From Beaufortia kweichowensis (Eukaryota; Chordata; Actinopteri; Cypriniformes; Gastromyzontidae), in NCBI GenBank assembly GCA_019155185.1, contig CM032815.1:4287001-4351000 (forward strand): 64,000 nucleotides of DNA, written 5' to 3'. Position numbers and translations under genes: made by a program. Position 1 is the stretch's first letter. Every line of letters begins with the position of its first letter. The notes beneath the pieces were generated by a model, which worked only from the letters and a program-made list of their open reading frames with translations, made no database searches and was not told the origin of the DNA. Below are positions 47,901 to 64,000 of this stretch, piece by piece.

Positions 47901-50900
47901 GGAGTAATATTATATCGGTATAGAGTTTATCAGTATTGTCTCTTATTAGTGGACAATTAAAACAATCTTGCAGTCTTGTCTTGCACAGAGAGGCATTGAT
48001 TTAATTCTTATTCACACAAACTAAAGCAGCGACTAATTGATCTAATTGGATGATAATGGTTCAGCCTGCCTGGCGCTTCCCTCCCTTATTGTCCCGTCAA
48101 TTCTAATCAATACAGTCTGCCTTATTGTCGTTGTAATATGAGAGAAAGAGAGAGAGAAAGTTTGTGTTATTGGTCTGCTACTTAAGTTAGAAAAGGAATT
48201 AACATGCCTTCATGAGAAAATTGTATATCTTTATACGAAAGCATGTATGTTTTATATAATGCAGCCACGGATGCATGCTGGGTAATCTGCAATGCATATA
48301 CCCATAGGCTGTGTATCATTTGTCTGTGCCATCTCGGTAAGTAAAGACTCATTAGTCATCCTAAAGGACTGGCCTTAGGAAAGAAAACCTGCTGTGATAC
48401 AGATGTAGATGGTTGGAAAATCTCTGCATTGCTTTAATAAAGGGCTTTGCAGGGTGTATATCAATCTAGATGTGTCTACAGTATATTGCAGTGCCAAACA
48501 ATAATTTTGAGTTTTATAACAATTTCCTTTCTTTGATCTTAGGACTGAGTTTAAAGCCTATACAGATGTGAAGCCAGTGAAGCTCATCAGAGCCAAATCT
48601 CAGTATCACCCTCCAGATGAGAAGACTGACCTGGAAACCAGCTACAGCGCCAACTACAGAGCCCACCGGGCCAAACTGGAGCCAGATGACAACAAGGCCC
48701 TGGAGCGAAGACGAATACGCACACTGTACCATGAACCTTACAGGGAGTCCAGCAAGGTACGGACCTGCTTTAAACTTTGTCAATTGTTGTCAATCAATTG
48801 TTTGGCTTGGTACCTTGATAGTGTCAGCAACTTATGCTGGAAAACAACTGAGGAACATTTTTGTTTTCCTCAGCGTTACCTTCTCAGAGTAGTAATTGGG
48901 TTGTCTGACCTTCAAAACAGCTTTTTTTGTCAAGTGTGCACCTATAATGCCTTAAAATACTGCCTACTTAGGTTTACTTGAGATTTTCAAACAACATCAT
49001 TGTGTTTTCCCACCAAGTTACCAAGCTGCTTTTGAACAGATGGAACAAAATATGTTTTTTTTGGCTATTTTGAATTTATTCTAAAGAAAATAGTATTTTG
49101 TCTTTACAATCTTTTATTAAAATTAAATAATATGCTTGGAAAAACTTTCCATTTTAAGTGACATCATCACACTTTTTTTTAACTTTTTGACCTGTAAAAC
49201 GAGTTATGAATGTCATGTCATGTTGTCTAATGCAGGTGGAGAGATCAAGTCTTCCTCGCTCCAAACCCAAAAAGAGCACTTCCACATCCGCCACGCCTGG
49301 GAAACCACTGAAGAAGTCCAAGGAGAAGCAGGCGACGTCAGTTCGCGGTATGAAGAAAAAGAGCTCTGAGAACCAGCCAGAGAGCAGACCGACACAGGGC
49401 GACAAGGAGAAAAGTAAAGAGATCAACAACAAACTGGCTGAGGCAAAAGAGTAAAATTGCACTTCTTCTCTCAATTCATTTCTTCCTGAAAGGTTGAACG
49501 AAGGCTGCAAAATGATTTAATAAGAGGTTCTCATTCCTTAACTGTTCTGTCTATTGCTGACCCCGTCCCCCTTTTCCTCTCTTTATCTCTCGTTTTCCCC
49601 ACTGTATATTTCCAGTCTTCTCCCTCTACCTTTCTCTCTTACTCTTTCTCGCTCGCTCACTCACTTTTCCTCTCTGAGAGATTAGTGGGTTTTTGAGCGA
49701 AGATGTTTTTTCAGGGTTGAATTTGATGTTTTAACTCTTTTTGCCTCATGTTCCGTACCATCACGGCAGTAATATCAAAGCGTTTGCATTTACTATAGCT
49801 CCACCCACTCTCCTCATCTTCACGGCGAGGTTTCCATGGCAACCATTTCACTGGTCGGCCAGTGGATGCTCTTATCTTGCATGGAGCATTTGGCTACAAT
49901 CTGTACGTTTTACCTGCCATCAGATGCACTGACTGGTGCTTTTCATTTATCAAGGGTTTTATGAGGCTGAATTACATAATCAAATAGACTTTTGGTGTCA
50001 TGTTAATGTAAATTAGGCAACGTATATTGTCTAAAATAGGTCAAAACTGGCCAATTTCTCCAACAAAAATCTTTGATAAATGTGCAGCTTTGGTTATAAG
50101 ACTGTATTGATTTGATTCTCTGCTTGCTTTGCCTGTTTTAATTTGTCTTTGTATTAATTAAACACCCCAAACTCCTAAATGATATGTAATGATCTCAGAT
50201 CATTTATTTTTACAATTATCAATTATGTTTGTACCATTTCATATCATAAAAAAGACGTGAAATCATTATCGGAACAGAATATTTCCAAATTGCTTCATGT
50301 AATCACCAAAAGACATCTGTCAAGGTCATACAGTAATAATTAGACCTTGTTTTAGCCCACTTTGTTGCCTGGACAACCAACTGGATTACTGTAACTGAAT
50401 ATTGCATTATGGGATGTACTGTAAATTGCATTTGGATGGAATAGATAGATTTATTTGTTTGCTGTTATGTACAGTATAAACACACATTTGGAAAATATTA
50501 TTGTTGTTGTGAACTAAAATATGTTTTTGTCAATTTAGTTTGTTTTGGGTTTGAGGTTTCAGTGGGTTTTTAGAGCTGCCGTATTTAACACATACTGAAA
50601 AACACAACGTGAAACACACCATCCCATCCCCCCTAGCAGAAGTCCCCGAGGTGCACAGATGGAGGATCCCAAAAGCGCATAGCAAACACAAAAGGTCAAA
50701 AGATTAGCCAGCATTAAAATGAAAGGCCTTCCTTATGTAAATGCAGATACAATGTATTAATAATTAATGACTTTCCCCAGAGTGTCTCTTACTTTGTTTT
50801 GCTTCTGCATCCCCCCTTGTTGTCCAATGACAGATATGACATGTATTCTTGACTAATTGTTTTGTTTATTGTCACATGTTCCTTGATGTTCTGGTAAGTC

Positions 50901-53900
50901 GAATGCAGTCTGTTTGGAATGCTGTTTGTTTATTCGGTTTGTGTTCACTTGCTGCATGATTTCATCTTTAATGGTTTTGCCCCCCCACCAAAAGCCTCTT
51001 CTCAAGATTTACTTACTTATCATATTATACATTTGATGATTGTGAGACTACAGGGCAAAGGTAACTTTGTAAACATTAACGCTGATATATTTACACTTAT
51101 GTACAGACCTTTTTGGATTTAATCTCATCACGCCTGTTGTAATGACACATAATCATCTTGCATGTGACATGACAGTTTATGACGGAAGATCTAAAGATGT
51201 TGGTAGTTCATGGGACTAAATGGCATCTTAGTATCTTATTGTCTTCATTTGCTGCCATTATTGGAGTGCACAGTGAGAGATCATGCTTTGCATTGTTTGT
51301 ATCATGTACCACCCCTCTATAAGTCCTCTCTCTGTCTCTGGTCTCATTTGTTACGGTCTTCTCCATTTTCAGTATGCAAGAAGTATGTGATTTCATTGTG
51401 CTGTTGTTTGCTCGATCAGCGCACAGAATGCCGTGATCTCTAGCCAAACTGGAAAAATTACATATTTTAAGCCTGTTTATATAAAGCATTATGTGTCTCA
51501 AAGCATTTTTAAAACCTATATAATGCATTATAGATACAGCCTACAAATGTTTTTAAAGTGTAAAACGGTCCAAACTACTGGAATATAAACACTCCAAAAT
51601 GTTAATTTGAATGAAATATATAGTTTGGCTTCAAAAGAGATCCACGGGGAGCTATTCTCTGCTCTGCTGTGCTCTGATGTCTATACTGCGCCTCAGGGTG
51701 AGGGCCTTTTCTTGTATTTTGCAGCCTTTGGTGACTCAATTACTGGGCTATCCTAACATGGGGATTAAAGTAAGGGTCCCGGGAGACAGAGATGGCTAGT
51801 GGGGTTGTACATGTCTAGCGAGTGTGTGTGTGCGCTTAGCACAGGTGCTATCTATAGTCCATGCATTCTGAAATGGAGAGAAAAATAATTGAAGAAATGT
51901 GATGTGTAGGGACCTCAGATTTAACTGTGATGATGTTTATTGTGATTTCTCTCTCTGCTTGCTCATATTTATTGAAATTAATAAATGCAAACGCAGAAAC
52001 AGAGGTGTCATGGTTCATTTTGTTTAAGATGCGAGAGGGTTTGTGGACCCAATGGTAGGTGCATCTGTACCGTATGTCATTTTTCCCTGTGCCTCTGTCT
52101 GTCCGTTACTGTCGTAGATGTTACATCCACATGGAAGAGAACTGTGTTTGGACCGTTTTTGTCTGAGTTGGTGGATTTTATTTTTGTGTGTGATGGGCTG
52201 TGAAATAGTTTTTAGCATCTTTTAGTGCATATTGCTGTTAAATGGGAGATGATATATATGTCTTTGTAAAAAAAAAAAAATATATATACGTATATGATAT
52301 ATTTCAGCTTTCAGTTCACCAAGTTGTCTTGGAAATATGTGCAAAAAGATAAAAGATTCAAAGTGTCCTATTCCTGGTCCACATATCCAAGGAACCTTCT
52401 GTAATAGACATAAGAAGAACTTTCTTGAATAGACGTATTACTTGAAAATAGTCAGTATATGTCACTTTAAGTCCGTTTAAAATGATTGGCGTTATTGATG
52501 ATTTATTGATTTGATTTATTTGAAGTAAAAATAAATTTGTGCTTTAGAAGGAATAGTTTATCCTAACATCAAAATTCATCATTTACAAACCCTCGCATCT
52601 TTCCAAACCTGCATGATTTTACTTCTTTCATAAGTCTTTAATAACTATATGATTTTTATTTTATGCTGGGAAATAAATTCACCTAAACTCATTTTGTATT
52701 TCATCAAAGTCATGCTGATTTGTGAGGACATGCGGATAAGCAAATTATGACATCAAAGTCATTTTTGATTGGACTATTTCTTCACTGTACTGTTTAGCTA
52801 ACAGGTGGTCTTGTCGTTCGTTTGAAGGGTTATGCTAAAACAGTACCACTACATTCAGCTCTGTCAGCCCATCCGAGATATTGGTTGGGTGCAGACACTA
52901 AAGCAACATCTGTGGCGTTGTGCCCTTCCCGATCCAAGGTAATGAGATTAGTAAAACTTCTCTACGCCTTCATCCGTACTCCAACAGCACAGTTATTATT
53001 CGCTTGAAAGTGTCAGTTGTGGTCACATCTTTGCTAGTGCTTCATACTGTAGTGTGTGCAGTGGGGCACATAGTATCTGTTCAGTGTAATCCATCCTTTG
53101 ATTTGCTGCCATACGTATTCTCTTCCATATGGAAAGTGTTGAAGGATGGTTGTTGTGTTTATGTTGTTTCTCATCTGAGGATTTTAATTATTCAGGTGTA
53201 TTTTATGCATGCATGCATTGCTTAAATGTGGACTACCATCACCAACAAGTTTGTTTCCTGTGCCTCTTGTAGAAAAATAGGTCAGGAGATATTTTTAAAT
53301 GCATTTATTTGCAGAGTTTGACGTGTCATATTTTTACTGTGCTACTTTAAGGTCAAGGTACCATCAATCTTTTTTCCTATTATATGAATCCATTTAGAGT
53401 GAACTTTAAATGTCACTCATAAATCCATCTGTCTTTCTTTCAGGAGATTAATGAAAATGATTTTGATGATATTTAACAGTTCTAGTGTTAGAACGTGTTA
53501 GAAACGGCACATTACGTATTTGTCCACTAATGTCTGTCTTTGTCTTGTCATCTTTTCATCTTCTAGACTTTTCCTTTGAACAACCTGAGACCACAGTTAT
53601 AATTAATCTGTTTGTTTGTGTTATATGTAAAAAGTGTGACACAAAGGTCTGAGAGACCACTATTAAAAAATAATTTATGCAAAGAATTAAAAATAACAAT
53701 TATTCCAGCATGATTGATCATGTTTCAAAGAGAATCCTGTGTGCTTCAATGTTAACAAAAAATGCTGAATATGAGGCATTTTTTCTTCATCTTACGTAAC
53801 AAAAATCCTAAAAGTAAATGTGATCTTACAGTTTTACACCCTAATATATGTGGCGCACTAAACATTGATATTCAAGCATTTATTTTGCGTCTTATCAATT

Positions 53901-54235
53901 ACACTGGTTTTACCAGATAACATGTTCATAAACTGTACTTAAAGGTGGTCTCAGAATGTTCAAAACACTGTTTATTTTAGTGCACACTGCTATTTTTCTG
54001 ATAAAACACCTCATGTTGTGTCTCTATGTCTCTCTCTCTTTCTCTCTCCCTGTCTTCCTTCCGCTTCTTCTTTTGGCAATCTAACACTGTGCCGCCCACT
54101 AGTGAATCTGAGTCTGGGCTCGGACGAGTCAGCGATTATTATTCCGCGGGTACCTCTGGAGGAGAACCACTGGTGGAACGACCAGAACCACGGAGCCGGG
54201 GAGTAGTTCGATTCGCTCCGGATGTCAAGTACTGA
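44327..54235 (+). CDS. map6: Microtubule-associated protein 6 (STOP)
   Basis: Four phase-consistent exons encode 404 residues. MAP6 binds and cold-stabilises neuronal microtubules and also associates with membranes (family knowledge). The N-terminus MAWPCISRACCMARFWNQLD keeps Cys5, Cys10 and Cys11, the known palmitoylation sites. Repeated Mn-type microtubule modules follow: QDFKHWKVRPEPSCKPRNEY, ETQYQKDFKPWPIPKRGDHP and TEFKAYTDVKPVKLIRAKSQ. After ETSYSANY and RRRIRTLYHEPYRE comes a Lys/Ser-rich segment ending NNKLAEAKE, then a 44-residue tail in a distant exon. An upstream in-frame ATG at 44288 was not chosen, because the family begins at MAWPC and the context ATCATGG is good. The tandem Mc repeats of mammalian neuronal MAP6 are absent. 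The tail has no family match that I know. Teleosts may keep a second copy. Confidence 0.94.
44980..48542. other. map6 intron 1
   Basis: 3.6 kb, AT-rich, with a poly-A run at 46346-46358. No exon or clear mobile element. Confidence 0.85.
48543..48756 (+). CDS. map6: map6 exon 2
   Basis: Encodes TEFKAYTDVKPVKLIRAKSQ, DLETSYSANYRAHRAKLE and RRRIRTLYHEPYRESSK. Acceptor TCTTAG, donor GTACGG. Matches human FRAWTDIKPVKPIKAKPQYK. Confidence 0.96.
49236..49450 (+). CDS. map6: map6 exon 3
   Basis: Encodes VERSSLPRSKPKKSTSTSAT to SKEINNKLAEAKE; the human counterpart also ends NNKLAEAKE. The donor GTAAAA overlaps GAG TAA (stop at 49452-49454), so leaving the intron in would end the protein after AKE. 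Confidence 0.93.
49830..49843. promoter_or_regulatory. X-box-like (RFX) palindrome in map6 intron 3
   Basis: GTTTCCATGGCAAC differs at one base from the ideal inverted repeat GTTGCCATGGCAAC. It lies in an unusually GC-rich 180-base stretch, 380 bases after exon 3. Binding is inferred. Confidence 0.35.
52268..52302. repeat. Poly-A / (AT)n low-complexity tract
   Basis: A run of A followed by TATATATAC and more AT units in map6 intron 3. Confidence 0.8.
52546..52640. mobile_element. Fragment of the same MITE-like family
   Basis: GAAGGAATAGTTTATCCTAA, CATCATTTACAAACCCTCGC and TTTCCAAACCTGCATGATTT follow the family order. Within map6 intron 3. Confidence 0.65.
54028..54062 (+). repeat. CT-rich tract before map6 exon 4
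   Basis: Consecutive TCTC units forming an extended polypyrimidine tract about 45-75 bases before the exon 4 acceptor. Confidence 0.75.
54103..54235 (+). CDS. map6: map6 exon 4, terminal exon (tentative)
   Basis: A long CT-rich tract and CCACTAG precede it. In the phase left by exon 3 it reads DESESGLGRVSDYYSAGTSG to RGVVRFAPDVKY, then TGA. Its phase fits (133 nt) and a polyadenylation signal follows. I do not recognise the peptide. A second frame is also open and has good codon use, so the frame is less certain than the exon. Confidence 0.6.
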
Positions 54236-54578
54236 CAAAAAGCACAAAACTGACCAACTCTGCGTTTCAAAGGTCAAAGTTCAAGAAAGTAAGGGAGGCA
54301 GCTATAGATGGTATTATAACCGAATTAACAGTATTTTAAAAGTATTTTTGCAGTGCAAGCCATCTGTGGAATTGAAGTACTGTATGTATATATTGTATGT
54401 TAGCTATTAAGATTAAATTGTGAGCTTCCAAATGAAAAAGAAAACTGCGCCCCAAGACTGTTTGCAACAATTGAAATGGTGCTATACATTTTCTGTTAAA
54501 TGCTCTTTCTCAGAACAATGTTTCCATGATCATTTAGATTAGTAAACTTCACATGTCATGAAGTGCTTCATTCTAGAA

Positions 54579-54584
54579 AATAAA
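54579..54584 (+). terminator. Possible map6 polyadenylation signal
   Basis: AATAAA 344 bases after the exon 4 stop codon. Confidence 0.45.
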
Positions 54585-54679
54585 GGTTCTTTGTCAAAGT
54601 ATATGGTTCTACAGGAAGCCTTTAACATCCATAAAAACTTTCTATTAAACAGAAGGTTCTATTAATGGAGAATCTCATG

Positions 54680-54781
54680 TGCAGTATTTGTGTAGCACAA
54701 AGGTTGTGGGTTCGATATCAGGGAACACTCGTATTGATATGTATACCTTGAATGCACTGGAAGTTGATTTGGATAAATTTT
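54680..54781 (+). mobile_element. Degraded tRNA-derived SINE
   Basis: B box GGGTTCGATAT (54708-54718), followed by TGCACTGGAAGTTGATTTGG, then ATAAAT, a diverged copy of the SINE family at 31044-31163. Confidence 0.6.
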
Positions 54782-54974
54782 CTCCAGGTTTTTGAAATCT
54801 CCAATTCTGTAATTCATTTATTGACTTGAAGTTGAGTGAGATTTTATAATAAATAGTGCACTGTAAAATATTATGCTATTAAAATGGATGGAAATGTCGA
54901 GGTTTTTATATTACTAAATATTAAAATAGCACATAGTCGATGATTTAAAGACTCTAAAGACTTGAAAACACTGG

Positions 54975-54988
54975 TCGCCACCTACTGG
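54975..54988 (-). promoter_or_regulatory. CTCF-like site
   Basis: The minus strand reads CCAGTAGGTGGCGA, 13 of 14 positions of the CTCF core CCASYAGRKGGCRS. Located between the 3' ends of map6 and umodl1. Confidence 0.4.
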
Positions 54989-55469
54989 TTACCAAATGAA
55001 TCGTGTGTACAGTTTAATCAAAAAAGCTGTGTTGGTGTGCTGGTTGATCCTGCTTATTGCACTAACAACTCGGATTTTGTATATTTCCAATCCAGAAATA
55101 ACGTCTGGATTTAGTAAAATGAAAAGTGTTCGGAAGTTTGTATTTCCGAGTTGAGGTGGGAAATATTGTAAGCTCAAACTAGTCTAACTAGTCTTGTGTT
55201 ATTTTAGGGTTGCCAACTTTTGAGTTTAGCTTTGCGTGTGATTTTACGTCGTGGTGGGGGTGTTTGGGTTGGGTTGAGGTGGGAAATATTGACATGCTTG
55301 GTTAATAGTTTGGATTAAATTGTATTTCCCTAAACGTAAGGGAATCACCCTCTACCTTTTCTTTTTAGTCTGTGTCAGTAAGGAATTCTCGGTTGGTGTT
55401 GGTCGTTAAGCATTTCTGTCGTAAACCAGTTGACAAATATTAAATGTTCCACTTACATTTCGTTGCTTA

Positions 55470-55625
55470 TTCAGCACATGACGCGTCGCGCTGGTTTCTC
55501 GCTCGATTTAGATGAACAGCTGCGCTAATTGATTGGCGTATCGTTGTACATCAAAGTACCGCGAGAAGGATGTGAACGTATGCTTTAAAAATACTCTCGC
55601 GATACTTGTCACAAACCGATCGGAT
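55470..55625 (+). promoter_or_regulatory. CpG-rich patch, possible orphan promoter
   Basis: About 16 CpG dinucleotides in 150 bases, within otherwise CpG-poor, AT-rich DNA between the 3' ends of map6 and umodl1. It includes TCTCGCGA at 55595-55602, the core of a known TATA-less promoter element. No recognised gene starts here, but an open first-exon-like frame follows. Confidence 0.4.
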
Positions 55626-55644
55626 TGCGTTTGTACAATATATT

Positions 55645-55769
55645 ATGCAATTATTTCACGATTTAGATTATTTCACGAAAATGGATGTCTGGCCTGAGAG
55701 CAATTACGTTAGAGTTGGCAGCCCTGGTTATCTCAAAATATATGATCATGATGAGGTTTCCCATTTAAG
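55645..55769 (+). CDS. Unidentified first-exon-like open frame
   Basis: Two in-frame ATGs occur at 55645 and 55681. The second has a strong context (AAAATGG) and reads MDVWPESNYVRVGSPGYLKI, then YDHDEVSHL, stopping at a good donor AAG/GTAAAC. The composition is protein-like and a CpG-rich patch lies just upstream. I do not recognise the peptide, and no second exon was found on the plus strand before umodl1. It may be the first exon of a gene continuing inside or beyond umodl1, a relic exon, or chance. Confidence 0.3.
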
Positions 55770-55828
55770 GTAAACTTACAAGCTTTAGAAAGACACAGAG
55801 GTGAATCAAACTGGATTAAACATAGAAT

Positions 55829-55834
55829 TTTATT
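55829..55834 (-). terminator. Possible umodl1 polyadenylation signal
   Basis: AATAAA on the minus strand about 460 bases after the umodl1 stop codon. Confidence 0.35.
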
Positions 55835-56292
55835 TCAACTACAACACTAATCCATAATTTGCTTCCTTATAAAGAGGTAATTTCATATTTTAGACGTAAA
55901 GATTTGAACTTAGTGTCCTGCAGCTCACTATAAACATAGATGAGTATTTTGTGGTCTTGACCTGCCACTTGTCCACAAACCGAGGCTGTATAACATGCAC
56001 ACATAAATACAACAGCGTCCCCTAGTGGCTCATTAAAGAGAGAGCCGTAAGAAATGTTAGAAATAATATTTATGTGCAATTTTCTTACATTTACTCGACA
56101 TATTAATTTATCTATACATATGTAATTTTGGAGTATAAAGTGCAGGCGCAGAAAAAAATAAAAGCTGAAAAATATGTAGCACATTGCATGTTTTAGTACA
56201 AAAATATAGTAAAATCATGTCATTAATTTTGTTCTCTATAAATAGGCCACCAAGATTGTCCAAGAATAAAATTAAGCATCAGAGTACAGAAT

Positions 56293-63695
<7,403 letters not shown>

Positions 63696-64000
63696 TTTGA
63701 TGTCTGTTTTTAAGTACCATACTAAGCCATTGTGAACCACAAACTTCACACTATGAACTCCACAGACACTGTTGGAAGTCTCTGTGGCACCTGCTCCTCT
63801 TTCCTCCACCTCTCCACATCAACGCCCATCTACTCTTCTGTGCGTGTGTGTGTTTGTGTGCATGTGTGTGTGCGTGTGTATTACAGCTAAGCAAAAAAAA
63901 CACTGTAGCAATTAAAGAATTTATCATTTTTAAAAGCTTGTTAATTGCAAAGCAGGTAAATGGTTTGGGGAATTAATAAGAGAGTTTTTGTTGGGTTAAA
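63696..64000. other. umodl1 upstream region
   Basis: Presumed 5' UTR and promoter with a TG-rich repeat. An in-frame upstream ATG at 63809 exists. No clear TATA box. Confidence 0.5.
63839..63879. repeat. (TG)n-rich simple repeat
   Basis: Interrupted GTGTGTGTG run upstream of umodl1 exon 1. Confidence 0.8.

Larger units (their letters stand above)
49451..54102. other. map6 intron 3
   Basis: 4.65 kb. It contains the X-box-like site, a MITE fragment and AT tracts. A possible cassette exon (52845-52939, between AAACAG and GTAATG) is open in two frames but not in the phase needed after exon 3. Confidence 0.75.
54236..55469. other. map6 3' UTR and tail-to-tail spacer
   Basis: Holds the map6 polyadenylation signal, a degraded SINE and a CTCF-like site. 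No gene. Confidence 0.8.

Noticed and set aside
49154..49510. 118-codon minus frame
   Set aside because: Antisense shadow of map6 exon 3.
52845..52939. Possible map6 cassette exon with AG and GT borders
   Set aside because: Open in two frames but stops in the phase required after exon 3, and the peptide is unfamiliar.

Overview
The window is nuclear DNA of a ray-finned fish, most likely a cypriniform (carp/zebrafish-like) species. Genes are split into many small exons with GT-AG (rarely GC-AG) introns. The background is AT-rich. The dispersed repeats are ones I associate with cyprinid genomes: a short inverted-repeat element with TTAAAGGGATAGT ends, tRNA-derived SINEs with the tail GTCGCTTTGGATAAAA, and a LINE 3' end. 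There is no bacterial, plasmid or phage content. The species call is inference.

Five protein-coding genes were rebuilt exon by exon from splice sites, reading phase and remembered family sequence. From left to right: uvrag (minus, 2662-28881, exons 1-12; its 3' exons lie beyond the left edge), dgat2 (minus, 31301-35481, 8 exons, 361 residues), mogat2 (minus, 38474-43503, 6 exons), map6 (plus, 44327-54235, 4 exons, 404 residues) and a umodl1/olfactorin-like gene (minus, 56293-63695, 18 exons, 1020 residues). The order uvrag-dgat2-mogat2-map6 matches the human 11q13.5 block. UMODL1 is on 21q22.3 in humans, so its position next to map6 marks a lineage-specific linkage.

Functionally, uvrag is a Beclin-1/VPS34 partner in autophagy and endosome traffic. 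dgat2 and mogat2 are tandem paralogous acyltransferases for the last and second-last steps of triacylglycerol synthesis. map6 stabilises microtubules. umodl1 is a large EMI/WAP/EGF/FN3/SEA/ZP membrane protein. Apart from the two acyltransferases there is no sign that the genes act together.

The rest is intron and intergenic DNA holding repeat fragments and a few unexplained patches. I found no unknown multi-gene system. The points most worth a second look are: a one-base reading-phase defect between mogat2 exons 1 and 2; a CpG-rich patch followed by an unidentified first-exon-like open frame at 55645-55769; a GC-richer open stretch with a CPIC motif at 36221-36367; a map6 exon 3 whose 5' splice site overlaps a stop codon; and two GC-AG introns.
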